Positions 44,786 through 54,161 of a DNA stretch of 64,000 nt are shown here, in pieces (the first letter of the stretch is position 1; every line of letters begins with the position of its first letter). The position numbers and the translations under genes are program-made. The DNA lies in NCBI RefSeq assembly GCF_003313335.1, contig NZ_QMHP01000010.1, forward strand, positions 64,997 to 128,996, given 5' to 3'. Origin of the DNA: Pedobacter zeaxanthinifaciens. Lineage in GTDB: Bacteria > Bacteroidota > Bacteroidia > Sphingobacteriales > Sphingobacteriaceae. The notes beneath the pieces were generated by a model that saw only the letters and a list, made by a program, of their open reading frames with translations, made no database searches and had not been told where the DNA came from.

Positions 44786-47095
44786 ATGCGCTACAAAAGT
44801 ATCTTAATCTTACTGCTTTTTATCTCCTGCATTCAACTTAAAGCACAAAAAGTTGGATTGGTACTTAGTGGTGGCGGTGCAAAGGGCTTGGCGCATATTG
44901 GAACCTTAAAAGCACTGGAAGAAAACAAAATTCCCATCGATTACATTACTGGAACCTCAATGGGAGCTATTGTAGGTGCCATGTACGCAGCTGGTTATTC
45001 ACCTGCACAAATTGAAAAAATAGCGCTCAGCGAAGACTTTCAGAATTGGGTAAGCGGCAGATATCAAAGCGATTATAGCTTCTACTTCCAAAAATCGCCG
45101 CCTAATCCTACTGCTATTACCGCAAAAATGGCCATCGATACGAGTTTACGCTTAAGCTTTAGGCCCAACTTAGTTAACGATATCCCACTGAATTTTGCTT
45201 TATTAGAACTGTTTTCACAAGCATCTGCTGCTGCTAAAGATAATTTCAACAACCTAATGGTACCATTTAGGTGCATGGTTTCTGATATTCTTTCGCAAAA
45301 GAGTATAACGGTGGCCAATGGCAGCTTAACGGAAGCTGTAAGAGCCAGCATGTCGGTGCCTTTGGTATACCGCCCTATCAAATTAGATGAGCAATTTGTG
45401 TTTGATGGAGGCATTTACAATAACTTTCCAGCCGACATCATGAAAAAGGAGTTTAATCCGGACTTCATTATTGGCGCAAACGTTTCTTCCAAAACTTTTA
45501 ATGAATATCCAAAAGATGATGACCGAATTGTTAATCGCTTCTTCATTTACATGTTTTTAGCGAAATCAGATTCTACTTTGGTTGGCAAAAACGGCATCTA
45601 TATTGAACCTAACTTAGCAGACTATAGCGCTACCAACTTTACTCCCGTAGCAGCATTAATTAAACAGGGTTACGATGCTACAATGGCCGAAATGGACAAA
45701 ATCAAAGCTAGGGTCAAATCCAGAATAAGCAACAAGGAGCTACAAAAAAAGAGGATTAGCTTTAACAGTAAAAAGTCGGAGCTCATTTTTAACAACATTA
45801 TTGTGAAGGGCGTAAACTCCCAACAGCGTAAATATGTAGAAAGATTATTTAAAAGTGACAATGAGAGCTTTAACCTTGCGGATATCAAAAGAGGCTATTA
45901 TAAATTAGTAGCTGATGAAGTGTTTGAAGCAATTTACCCTAAAATTACCTACGATGCCAATACCGACAGCTACAATTTCGAGATCGTGGCACAACCTAAA
46001 AAAAGTTTGAAAATTGATTTTGGCGGCAATATTTCATCCCGCCCCATCAGTAATGTTTATTTGGGAATACAATACAATTACCTGAACAGAAAGGCCTATA
46101 CTTTTGCTACTAATTTTTACTCTGGGCGTTTTTACGAATCGGCGCAATTAAGCGGCAGAATTGATTATCCGAGTAAATTACCACTATTTTTAGGCGCAGA
46201 ACTTACTTACAACCACTGGAATTACTACAGCACCAGTAAAATTTTTGTAGAGAATCCTTCGCCGGTTTACATTGACCAAGCCGACCGTAAAATTGATTTG
46301 AAATTTGGAATGCCATTGAACAAAAATGCCCGGATGATACTCAATGCAGCCTTTATCAATAATAGTGACAATTATAGTCCTACGGGAGATTTTGTTGTTG
46401 GCGATATTTTAGACAGGACTGTGTTAAATGGTTTTAGAACAGGATTAACATTCGAGAAAAACTCCCTCAATAGGAAACAATATGCCACCGCAGGAAGAAG
46501 TATTTACGCAACTGTAAACTTTACCACTGCGAAGGAAAACTACACTCCCGGAAATATTGCGAAGAAGAGCGCTGGATTGATCCCATTGGCATCGGGTAAT
46601 TTTAGGCAATGGTTTCAAGCTAGAGTGGCCTATGAAAATTATGGCTTACACACCAAACGATACACTTTGGGCTACTCGCTAGAGGCAGCAGTATCTAACC
46701 AACCATTATTTAGCAACTACTATGCTACGCTCTTAGCTGCTCCTGCATTTTATCCGTTGCAGGATAGCAGATCAACTTTTTTGACCAACTTTAGAGCTTT
46801 CAATTATGCCGCTGCCGGAATAAAAAATATCATTAACCTGCATAAAAAATTTGATTTACGTGTAGAAGGTTATGTATTTTTACCTTATCAAGAATTTAAA
46901 AAAATTGGACTTCAACAAGTTGGCTTCGAAAATACCATTAGTAAATGGCGTTATGCGGGCACCACGGGTTTAGTGTATCAATCTCCACTGGGACCAATTA
47001 GTTTTAGTTACAATTTATATGATGATACCAAACGCCGCCATAGCGTATTGTTACATATTGGCTACCTTATTTATAACAAACGATCTTTAGAATAA
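44786..47095 (+). CDS. Patatin-like phospholipase fused to outer-membrane barrel
   Basis: A 769-residue secreted protein: signal peptide (about 1-20), patatin lipase domain (about 22-320), a POTRA-like segment (about 335-400) and a C-terminal beta-barrel (about 410-769) of the Omp85/FplA type. The patatin motif is GGGAKG (29-34) with the nucleophile in GTSMG (Ser58), and the catalytic Asp is in FDGGIYNN. This is a type V (Vd)-like autotransporter layout, as in PlpD. Cleavage and substrate are unknown. The next gene begins 1 bp after its stop. Confidence 0.88.
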   Translation: MRYKSILILLLFISCIQLKAQKVGLVLSGGGAKGLAHIGTLKALEENKIPIDYITGTSMGAIVGAMYAAGYSPAQIEKIALSEDFQNWVSGRYQSDYSFYFQKSPPNPTAITAKMAIDTSLRLSFRPNLVNDIPLNFALLELFSQASAAAKDNFNNLMVPFRCMVSDILSQKSITVANGSLTEAVRASMSVPLVYRPIKLDEQFVFDGGIYNNFPADIMKKEFNPDFIIGANVSSKTFNEYPKDDDRIVNRFFIYMFLAKSDSTLVGKNGIYIEPNLADYSATNFTPVAALIKQGYDATMAEMDKIKARVKSRISNKELQKKRISFNSKKSELIFNNIIVKGVNSQQRKYVERLFKSDNESFNLADIKRGYYKLVADEVFEAIYPKITYDANTDSYNFEIVAQPKKSLKIDFGGNISSRPISNVYLGIQYNYLNRKAYTFATNFYSGRFYESAQLSGRIDYPSKLPLFLGAELTYNHWNYYSTSKIFVENPSPVYIDQADRKIDLKFGMPLNKNARMILNAAFINNSDNYSPTGDFVVGDILDRTVLNGFRTGLTFEKNSLNRKQYATAGRSIYATVNFTTAKENYTPGNIAKKSAGLIPLASGNFRQWFQARVAYENYGLHTKRYTLGYSLEAAVSNQPLFSNYYATLLAAPAFYPLQDSRSTFLTNFRAFNYAAAGIKNIINLHKKFDLRVEGYVFLPYQEFKKIGLQQVGFENTISKWRYAGTTGLVYQSPLGPISFSYNLYDDTKRRHSVLLHIGYLIYNKRSLE

Positions 47096-47096
47096 A

Positions 47097-47624
47097 ATGA
47101 GACTTTTATTTTTTGCTGCATTTTTCTTCTTTACAATTAACGGCTTTTGCCAAACCGCAGGCATCAATAATTTTATTGTAAAGGAAAGCCTTTTAAAAAA
47201 CAGTAAAATTGCCATTATTGCAGCCGATAGTTTAGATAATCCGCTAGAAAATATCAATGGGACTTACACTTTTAGCGTTAGTGGTTTTACGCAACAGCTA
47301 AATTTTAATGATGGTGTAGCTATTTTGCCCTTGCCAATAGATAAATCTACATTTGTGTACATCAAACATGAAAATGACCAGGGAACACACAGCAAGCTAC
47401 TTTATGTCTACAAAAAAAATGCTGATCTCAATCCAATCACCATTAGCAGAATTTTCTTTATCATCATCCCCCTATTGATATTGATTTTGGTTTTTGCATT
47501 CAAGAAATTCATCTACATGGGCGTAATCCTGTTCTTGATTTTCTTTTTCTTCAGTTACAGTAATGGATTAAATGTTTCCACTTATTTCGAGACTATTTTT
47601 GATTATTTAAAAGGGTTGATTTAG
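47097..47624 (+). CDS. Hypothetical membrane protein
   Basis: A 175-residue protein with an N-terminal signal peptide (MRLLFFAAFFFFTINGFCQ), a beta-rich extracytoplasmic segment of about 90 residues, and two hydrophobic helices near the C-terminus (about 121-137 and 138-155). No family recognised. It follows the patatin-barrel gene with a 1-bp gap, so it is likely part of the same operon; whether it helps that protein is unknown. Confidence 0.6.
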   Translation: MRLLFFAAFFFFTINGFCQTAGINNFIVKESLLKNSKIAIIAADSLDNPLENINGTYTFSVSGFTQQLNFNDGVAILPLPIDKSTFVYIKHENDQGTHSKLLYVYKKNADLNPITISRIFFIIIPLLILILVFAFKKFIYMGVILFLIFFFFSYSNGLNVSTYFETIFDYLKGLI

Positions 47625-47715
47625 ATTTTGGGAGCTGGGGATTGATGGCTAGGCGTTTGTCATTAGCAGCACACACTTAACCAACATAAACATATCGTAA
47701 TGGCTTAAAACAAAA

Positions 47716-47743
47716 AAAGGTTCTACAAAATTGTAGAACCTTT
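47716..47743 (-). terminator. Intrinsic terminator after the 56-residue basic protein gene
   Basis: AAAGGTTCTACAA and TTGTAGAACCTTT pair nearly perfectly around a 2-nt loop (47716-47743). T-runs on the minus strand follow (complement of caaaaaaa). Confidence 0.8.
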
Positions 47744-47767
47744 TATATTTAGGTCTGGACCTAAAAA

Positions 47768-47938
47768 TTACTTTGCTAAAGAAGCTAAAACAGCGTTGTT
47801 TTTTGCTAATTGATCTTTAGTTGATTGCTTTGAACGGCTACCTAACTCTAGGTTAGTTGCCAATTTCAAGTTTTTTACTTCTAAACGAGAAACAGTTTTA
47901 TTGTATCTGTCTTTTCTTTTTAATCTGGTAACTGCCAT
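47768..47938 (-). CDS. Conserved small basic protein (56 aa)
   Basis: The minus strand encodes a 56-residue protein starting MAVTRLKRKDRYNKTVSR and ending NNAVLASLAK. It is rich in Lys and Arg at the N-terminus and lies 38 bp downstream of the tRNA-Cys gene on the same strand, with its own terminator. The basic N-terminus and small size suggest a ribosome-associated protein; small extra ribosomal proteins have been reported in Bacteroidota. That role is a guess. It is too short for a standard ORF list. Confidence 0.7.
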   Translation of the reverse strand: MAVTRLKRKDRYNKTVSRLEVKNLKLATNLELGSRSKQSTKDQLAKNNAVLASLAK

Positions 47939-47975
47939 GATAATAAGCTTTTATGTCTTTTAATATTCAATCTTG

Positions 47976-48046
47976 AGGTCGAGAGCGGATTCGAACCGCT
48001 GTACAAGGTTTTGCAGACCTCTGCCTAGCCACTCGGCCACTCGACC
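47976..48046 (-). tRNA. tRNA-Cys (GCA)
   Basis: The minus strand folds as a cloverleaf: acceptor GGTCGAG with CTCGACC, D-loop GGCCGAGTGGCTAGGC, anticodon loop CTGCAAA with GCA, and T-arm GCGGTTCGAATCCGC. The discriminator base is U, as expected for tRNA-Cys. CCA is not encoded. Confidence 0.93.
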
Positions 48047-48163
48047 TTATTTTCAAGGTTGCAAAAATAGCAATTAATCGTAAGCTTGCAAAAATATGTT
48101 CACTTTTATTTTCAAAAAGCAACAATATTATAAGTTGATTAAGCGCAGTTCTGCTGCAGTTTC

Positions 48164-48904
48164 CTAGGCCCTTCTTAATTCGCTGCAAAAAATTGCCGCC
48201 GAAACAGCTACATTCAATGACTCAGCTGCTCCAAAACGAGGAATAGTTACTGGCACATTAATCTTCTCTATCAACTGTTTAGCTATTCCATGTCCTTCGT
48301 TGCCAAGTAAAATCAACCCCTCTTTACCCCAGTTGGTTTGATAAATATCATTGCCATTGAGTAAAGCTCCAAAAATTGGCAAATCAACTTTCTCTAAAAA
48401 ATCAGCTAAATTGGTATACGAAATATTTACCCTGCATAACGAACCCATGGTGGATTGTACCGTTTTCGGATTGTACGCTTCCACTGTATTTTCAGAACAG
48501 ATGATATTTTTAATGCCAAACCAATCAGCCGTTCTGATGATTGTACCAAAATTACCGGGATCTTGCACATCATCCAACACCAATGAAAATTGATTTTTCA
48601 GTTGCGCTATATCTAAACTTTTTGCCGACGGTATATGTACTAAAGCCAATATGCCTTGTGGCGTTTGTAGTGTACTAATCTTTTGCAACTCGGCATCGCT
48701 TACTTCAAATAAATTTATATTTGTAGCAAATTTGGGTAACTGCGGTAAAATATTTGAAGTGAAATAAACGCTATGTAGCTGATAATCAGAATTTAAAAAT
48801 TCTACAATAGATTTTATACCTTCGATAATAAAAATTCCGTTTTCTTTACGGTACTTTTTTTGATGGAGCGATTTAATAAAACTGATCTGAGATTTTGAAA
48901 GCAT
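48164..48904 (-). CDS. TrmH/SpoU-family RNA 2'-O-methyltransferase
   Basis: A 246-residue SPOUT methyltransferase. The N-terminal substrate-binding domain is followed by the SpoU core: VLDDVQDPGNFGTIIRTADWFGI, LLGNEGHGI and RFGAAESLNVAVSAAIF, the trefoil-knot motifs that bind SAM. The target, rRNA or tRNA, cannot be told from sequence. The ATG at 48904 overlaps the divergent tamL start by 10 bp. Confidence 0.9.
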   Translation of the reverse strand: MLSKSQISFIKSLHQKKYRKENGIFIIEGIKSIVEFLNSDYQLHSVYFTSNILPQLPKFATNINLFEVSDAELQKISTLQTPQGILALVHIPSAKSLDIAQLKNQFSLVLDDVQDPGNFGTIIRTADWFGIKNIICSENTVEAYNPKTVQSTMGSLCRVNISYTNLADFLEKVDLPIFGALLNGNDIYQTNWGKEGLILLGNEGHGIAKQLIEKINVPVTIPRFGAAESLNVAVSAAIFCSELRRA

Positions 48905-51312
48905 ATAAAAACTACAATAAACAGGACATTCAACTTCTTGCAATATTACTATTTATTCTTGTTTTTATAGCAGGTTGTGCCTCAACAAAGTATATTGAAG
49001 ATTACCAAGCCATTGTAAAAAAAGTGCGTATAGATAGCATTGCACCCGAATACAAGGAAGCAGCCTATACCTACGTACAAAACGACATCAAACCCGTTGA
49101 AGGACTGGGCATTAATGTTTTCATCTATAACCTATTTAATACTAAAAACGGGAAATACAAAAAGAACAACATTAAACCGTTGGGTAGTCCGCCGCCAATT
49201 TTAGACAGTACTTTGGTTGAAATTTCGCGAAGCCAAATAGAGAAATTTTTAAAAAGCAAAGGCTTTTTCAACGCCACCGTTAAATCAGATATTAAGGTAC
49301 GTAAAAAGAAAGCCACTTTAACCTTCACCGCAGCAACTGGCGCACCTTTTATGGTGAATAAACTCACTAACGAAATCTCTGATGCAACTGTAAAATCAAT
49401 TTATCTTAACAATAAAAACAACTTTTCGCACTTAAGCGTAGGTATGCAGTATGATGAAGACTCATTATCTTACGAAAGAGAAGAAATTTACAAGTTGATG
49501 CGTAGACAAGGCTATTATGATTTTGTAAGGCCTTACGTACGTTTCTCGCCTGATTCCAACCAAAACAACAATAAAGTAAGTGTAAAACTGATTATAGATA
49601 ATCCTATTGACAGTACAGACCTACACAAAGTTTACCGAATTGGCGAAACGAATATCCTTATTGCTCCCAATACAGAAGGTTTTACTGACTCTATTAAATT
49701 TAACAAACGGAGTTTCAACGGTATCCGATTTACTGACTTATCAGGCAAGTTTAGGAGAAATCCAATTGTTAGATATGATTTTTTAAAGAAGGGCGAGATT
49801 TATGACATTGATAACGAAACACTAACTTATGATAGGTTATACGAACTTAATGTTTTCAAAAACGTTAAAATTGAATACCTAAAAAATAAAGATACGGCCG
49901 GGATCATCGAACCAGTTATTCTACTTATTCCGCAAAAGCGGATGAATAATAGAATTGAAGGCGAAATTCCGTTTAACAACGCTACAGTAGGTTTTACGTT
50001 GAGTAACACTTATACCAATAACAACTTTCTTAAGGGTGGCGAAAAGTTTCAGTTTCAGGTAAAAGGTGGCCTTCAATCTAGGTTTATCGATGGCAGATCA
50101 ATTTTTTCGGACATTTATCAGCGAGATTTCTCGGTAAGTGCAAGTTTAACCGTGCCACGCCTAATGGTTCCTTTTAGGATTCCAACGATGGGGAAAAATG
50201 GTATTCCTTACACTACCTTTTCGAGTAGCTATTTATATGCACTACAAAAAGACATTACAATCCGTAGGATTTTCATCAATGCCATTAGTTACGATTGGGT
50301 AGAAACTAAATCTAAACTGCACTCGCTAACGCCACTCAACTTCGAATATCGATTTGGAAGTATTCTTATTGACACGGTCGACAAATCTGACATCGATAAA
50401 TACAATGCTAACAAGCAATTGTTGGAACAAAACTCCTACAACATCACTTTATTAGGGCGTAAGGATTTTACTTTGGGAATGAAATATGCTTACTCTTTAA
50501 ATGCCGATAAACTACTACAAAATCGTAGCTTCATTTATTTTAGAGGCAACATTGACATTGCAGGCAATATGCTTCAAGGGATTTCTAGCTTACTTGGCAA
50601 CAAACATGATCCAGCCAACGGCGATTATGGAAAAGTACTTGGTTTGCCTTTTAACCAATATGTTAGACCTGAAATTGACATCCGCTGGTACAAGAGTTTA
50701 GGGCCAGAATCACAGTTGGTAACGCGTTTAAATACCGGCATTGGCTATGCGTACGGTAACTCCACTGCTATTCCGTTTGAAAAACTATTTTACGCAGGTG
50801 GCTCAAGCGGCGTTAGGGCTTGGCAAGCTCGTACCCTAGGTCCTGGAAATTACAACAGGGAAGTAATTACCAGTTCAGAAGCCAGGGCATCAACATTTGG
50901 GTTGGACCAATTAGGACAAATGCGCATTGAGGCCAATTTGGAATATCGCTTTTTGTTAGCCAGAAAGTTTTGGGGAGGAAAATTGAATGGCGCAACGTTT
51001 ATTGATGCCGGTAACATTTGGAATATTGCCAAAGGAAATCCGCAACCTCAAACCTATTTTAAATTTGATAAACTAGCCGACCAAATTGCCATAGGTACCG
51101 GATTAGGCTTTAGGTATGATGTACAATTCTTTGTTTTCCGTTTTGATGTTGGCTTGAAATTAAAAGATCCACAATTTGCTGCAGGTGAGCAATGGGTAAT
51201 CAGTAAATTTATAAACGGCGGCAAAACCTTTAAAGAAAACTACTTAGCTACACACAGCCCAGATAGGTACCGTTTCCTACAATACAATTTTGGTATAGGA
51301 ATGCCATTTTAA
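48895..51312 (+). CDS. tamL: TamL-like outer-membrane lipoprotein (BamA/TamA family)
   Basis: An 805-residue Omp85-family protein with a lipobox (VFIAGCAS, Cys28), POTRA-like repeats (about 30-400) and a C-terminal barrel (about 420-805). In Bacteroidota, TamL lipoproteins replace TamA and work with TamB. The barrel includes GGSSGVRAWQARTLGPG and ends YNFGIGMPF. Start is TTG at 48895; no in-frame ATG occurs before residue 180, so a non-ATG start is required. It overlaps the divergent TrmH gene by 10 bp. tamB is not in the window. Confidence 0.85.
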   Translation: MKAYKNYNKQDIQLLAILLFILVFIAGCASTKYIEDYQAIVKKVRIDSIAPEYKEAAYTYVQNDIKPVEGLGINVFIYNLFNTKNGKYKKNNIKPLGSPPPILDSTLVEISRSQIEKFLKSKGFFNATVKSDIKVRKKKATLTFTAATGAPFMVNKLTNEISDATVKSIYLNNKNNFSHLSVGMQYDEDSLSYEREEIYKLMRRQGYYDFVRPYVRFSPDSNQNNNKVSVKLIIDNPIDSTDLHKVYRIGETNILIAPNTEGFTDSIKFNKRSFNGIRFTDLSGKFRRNPIVRYDFLKKGEIYDIDNETLTYDRLYELNVFKNVKIEYLKNKDTAGIIEPVILLIPQKRMNNRIEGEIPFNNATVGFTLSNTYTNNNFLKGGEKFQFQVKGGLQSRFIDGRSIFSDIYQRDFSVSASLTVPRLMVPFRIPTMGKNGIPYTTFSSSYLYALQKDITIRRIFINAISYDWVETKSKLHSLTPLNFEYRFGSILIDTVDKSDIDKYNANKQLLEQNSYNITLLGRKDFTLGMKYAYSLNADKLLQNRSFIYFRGNIDIAGNMLQGISSLLGNKHDPANGDYGKVLGLPFNQYVRPEIDIRWYKSLGPESQLVTRLNTGIGYAYGNSTAIPFEKLFYAGGSSGVRAWQARTLGPGNYNREVITSSEARASTFGLDQLGQMRIEANLEYRFLLARKFWGGKLNGATFIDAGNIWNIAKGNPQPQTYFKFDKLADQIAIGTGLGFRYDVQFFVFRFDVGLKLKDPQFAAGEQWVISKFINGGKTFKENYLATHSPDRYRFLQYNFGIGMPF

Positions 51313-51342
51313 AAAGAAGATGAATGTTAATTGAAAAGCAGC

Positions 51343-52371
51343 TTAAATCAATGATTTACAGATGCTTTTAATTAAGCCCGGACCTTCGTAGATAAAACCA
51401 GTATACAGCTGTACCAAAGCAGCACCAGCATCCAGCTTTTCTTTAGCATCTTCAGCAGAATGAATACCTCCCACACCAATGATAGGGAAAGCATTTCCAG
51501 ACTTTTCGGCAAGATACCTGATGACTTCTGTTGAACGCTTGGTGAGCGGCTTACCGCTTAATCCACCCATTTCGCTCTTTAGTTTTTCAGGAGCATACAA
51601 TCCGTCCCTACCAATGGTAGTATTGGTAGCGATAACGCCTGCTATGCCGGTAGTTCCGACGATTTCGATGATGTCATCTAATTGTTCGTCGGTTAAATCT
51701 GGTGCAATTTTCAGCAAAATTGGTCTTGAGATGTTGTTTTTTGAGTTCCTCTTCTGCAAGGTATTCAGCAATTCCATTAAAGGCTCCTTTTCCTGCAACG
51801 CCCTTAAACCAGGTGTATTTGGCGAACTCACATTAACAACAAAATAATCAACCACATCAAAAAGCCTGTCGAAACATTTGATATAATCGTAAACCGCCTG
51901 TTCGTTAGGGGTATTTTTGTTTTTCCCGATGTTACCGCCCACAATAATATCTGGATGGCGATCTTTCAATAAACGTAAACGCTCTGCCATGGTGTCTACC
52001 CCTTTGTTATTGAAACCCATCCGGTTAATCAAAGCAGCATCCTCAGGTAGGCGAAACATCCTAGGTTTATCATTTCCAGGCTGAGGCAGCGGTGTTACCG
52101 TACCTACTTCAATAAAGCCGAAGCCCAAATTGCTCAGTGCTTCAACATATTCGCCATTTTTATCGAAACCTGCGGCTAAGCCTACCGGATTTTTAAACTT
52201 CAGGCCAAAAACTTCTCGCTCTAGTCCCTTAAAACTTACATCGTAGCTTCCTCGCAAAACCGATTTACCAAAAGGGAAACTATCATTGAACCATTTAAGG
52301 CGTTTAACCACAAAATGATGCACATTTTCGGGGTCGAATTTGAAGAATAAGGGCTTTACCAAACGATACAT
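51343..52371 (-). CDS. pyrD: Dihydroorotate dehydrogenase (quinone, class 2)
   Basis: A 342-residue FMN enzyme with an N-terminal membrane-associating segment of class 2. The flavin-binding and catalytic regions are visible: [41 protein letters not shown] (with the class 2 catalytic Ser), and [12 protein letters not shown]. It feeds electrons to the quinone pool. Transcribed convergently to tamL. pyrC is 22 kb away. Confidence 0.94.
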   Translation of the reverse strand: MYRLVKPLFFKFDPENVHHFVVKRLKWFNDSFPFGKSVLRGSYDVSFKGLEREVFGLKFKNPVGLAAGFDKNGEYVEALSNLGFGFIEVGTVTPLPQPGNDKPRMFRLPEDAALINRMGFNNKGVDTMAERLRLLKDRHPDIIVGGNIGKNKNTPNEQAVYDYIKCFDRLFDVVDYFVVNVSSPNTPGLRALQEKEPLMELLNTLQKRNSKNNISRPILLKIAPDLTDEQLDDIIEIVGTTGIAGVIATNTTIGRDGLYAPEKLKSEMGGLSGKPLTKRSTEVIRYLAEKSGNAFPIIGVGGIHSAEDAKEKLDAGAALVQLYTGFIYEGPGLIKSICKSLI

Positions 52372-52764
52372 AGTGCGAAGATAGCAAAAAAGGAAATCTT
52401 AACATTTTCTTAATTTATTTTTTGAAACGGAGGTATTCGATATTTAACGTTAAAGGGCAGGCATCCAATTTCCCAAAGGATGTTTTACGGATTTTAAGAT
52501 TGCACTATCTTTTCTACCTATCTAAGAAGTACTTATTTGAGAGGCAATTTAACGAAAAAAAAGCATGAAAAGTGCATAACAATATTTGGCAAATAAACTT
52601 GCGTTTTTTGAGTGTTCTCTCGACAAATCATACCAAAAAACGCAACTGCAACATCGTCAAAAACTGCTTAAAACACAACTAAAACGAATATCAATTTATT
52701 TTTAAGATGGTTGGTATTGCGTATATTCAGGAATTAATAGGCATTTTAAGACAACATTTGAGAA
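52372..52764. other. 393-bp spacer upstream of the odd membrane gene
   Basis: No convincing gene. It holds the pyrD promoter region (minus strand). A perfect 11-bp inverted repeat TTGCGTTTTTT (52599-52609) and AAAAAACGCAA (52635-52645) is also present. A 47-codon open frame from ATG 52707 runs into the next gene in another frame. Confidence 0.5.
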
Positions 52765-53265
52765 TTGACGCGTACGACCAAAATATTAAACCTTATTTAC
52801 TGTTTGACAGTTTTACTTTTTCTGTTAGACTGCTTGACAAGTTTTGACATCAAAAATCAATTCCTAAAATCGTTCGTTTACTTTGGTTTCTTAATCGGCA
52901 CACCTACGATTTCACTTTGGAACTTTTTTTCAATAAAGACAAAAAACAAACGAATTATTGCGACAATTTATCCTACAATTTCACTGATTTTCATTTTTGT
53001 CGTGAACCCAATGAAAATTTTGGCTTCATTAGGTGCTTGGCGTACACAGAAAATTTTGTATCAAAATGAACACTTCCGTTTTAAGACAGTTGAATTTCAA
53101 ATGCAGGATATTGGTGCAAGAGGCTACAACGAACGAACGGTCGAAGTGATTTATCTGACACCTGTGTTTATGCTTACAAGCGAACCTCATAAAAGCATTG
53201 ACAAACGAATAGAATGGGTAAAGGTTGACAAAGAAGTTAATGAACTTGGACTTAACTTTCCATAG
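52765..53265 (+). CDS. Hypothetical membrane protein, putative cassette cargo
   Basis: A 166-residue protein with two or three N-terminal helices (about 8-24, 32-50 and 65-85) and a soluble C-terminus (MQDIGARGYNERTVEV) that I associate with orphan Bacteroidota proteins; the family is not established. Start is TTG. Gene character differs from the neighbours: more TTG/CTG leucine codons and ACA/CAC runs. An imperfect palindrome follows directly, making this a candidate mobile gene cassette. Confidence 0.6.
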   Translation: MTRTTKILNLIYCLTVLLFLLDCLTSFDIKNQFLKSFVYFGFLIGTPTISLWNFFSIKTKNKRIIATIYPTISLIFIFVVNPMKILASLGAWRTQKILYQNEHFRFKTVEFQMQDIGARGYNERTVEVIYLTPVFMLTSEPHKSIDKRIEWVKVDKEVNELGLNFP

Positions 53266-53279
53266 ACAATGACAAGAAA

Positions 53280-53410
53280 AACACGCTATAACATCGGCTC
53301 GGTAATATGGCGGCTGAAGTGCTTTTATAAAACATGTGTGCAAAGTTCAACAATATTAACTCTATTGAACATTTGTACTTATAAAACCCGTCGGAACACA
53401 AAGCCACTAA
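53280..53410 (+). mobile_element. attC-like imperfect palindrome behind the odd gene
   Basis: The inner arms GTGCAAAGTTCAA (53338-53350) and TTGAACATTTGTAC (53365-53378) pair over 13 bp with a single bulged A at 53371 and one G-T pair. Outside them TTTTATAA (53323-53330) pairs with TTATAAAA (53379-53386). GGCT/AGCC and GTG/CAC pairs lie further out (53312-53321 with 53397-53405). The sequence begins CGCTATAACATCGG, resembling motifs I recall from Bacteroidota single-gene cassettes. No integrase is in the window. Confidence 0.5.
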
Positions 53411-53462
53411 ACCTTAATGATCAGGCTATATCAACACGGCAACATTGAAAATTTTGAACTGT

Positions 53463-53999
53463 ATGGCATTAGAACAATTGAAATACCCGATTGGAAAGTT
53501 TGAGAAACCTGAGATAATTACGAAAGATATTTTAGCAAAATGGATTTCAGAAATTTCAACATTTCCTACAAGGTTAATAAATGAAGTAAATCATTTGACA
53601 GACGAGCAACTCGACACACCTTATAGGCCAAACGGTTGGACAATTAGGCAGGTAATTCACCATTGTGCAGATAGCCATATGAATAGTCTCATTAGATTCA
53701 AACTAGCTCTTACTGAAGACCAGCCAACAATTAAACCTTATTTTGAGGAAAGATGGGCAGAACTATTTGATAGTAAAAGTATGCCTATTCAACCCTCTTT
53801 AAAAATAATTGAAGGGATACACGATCGATGGACTACATTACTAAACAATCTAAATAACGAAGATTATCAGCGTGTTTTCATTCATCCCGAACATGGAAAG
53901 AGAATTAGAATTGATGAAAACATAGGCATATACGCTTGGCATTGCAACCATCACCTAGCACACATTACCGAAGCGAAAAAGACATATAACTGGGCATAA
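53463..53999 (+). CDS. YfiT-like DinB-superfamily metal-dependent hydrolase
   Basis: A 178-residue four-helix protein of the DinB/YfiT superfamily. Metal ligands are the His residues in IRQVIHHCADSHMN and AWHCNHHLAHI, the three-His pattern of the fold. YfiT homologues are bacillithiol- or other thiol-dependent hydrolases/transferases. The start MALEQLKYPIGKFEKP at 53463 was chosen; the frame is open 18 nt upstream at 53445. Confidence 0.82.
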   Translation: MALEQLKYPIGKFEKPEIITKDILAKWISEISTFPTRLINEVNHLTDEQLDTPYRPNGWTIRQVIHHCADSHMNSLIRFKLALTEDQPTIKPYFEERWAELFDSKSMPIQPSLKIIEGIHDRWTTLLNNLNNEDYQRVFIHPEHGKRIRIDENIGIYAWHCNHHLAHITEAKKTYNWA

Positions 54000-54161
54000 C
54001 TTTTTAACTAATTGTGTTTAAATGCTAAATAAGTTGATAATAATAATTGACCGTAACGGATTCAGCATTACTTTGGCACAAACCTCCCTTTTCTTTGACG
54101 CTTTTATACCCCTTTCAATACCGAATCATGCTATACTTTTGAAGAAATAAAACATAACATC

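Noticed and set aside
47967..48188. 73-residue minus-strand frame
   Set aside because: It runs through the tRNA-Cys gene and is not protein-like.
53029..53343. 104-residue antisense frame in the cassette
   Set aside because: Shadow of the plus-strand membrane gene with no start context or family match.
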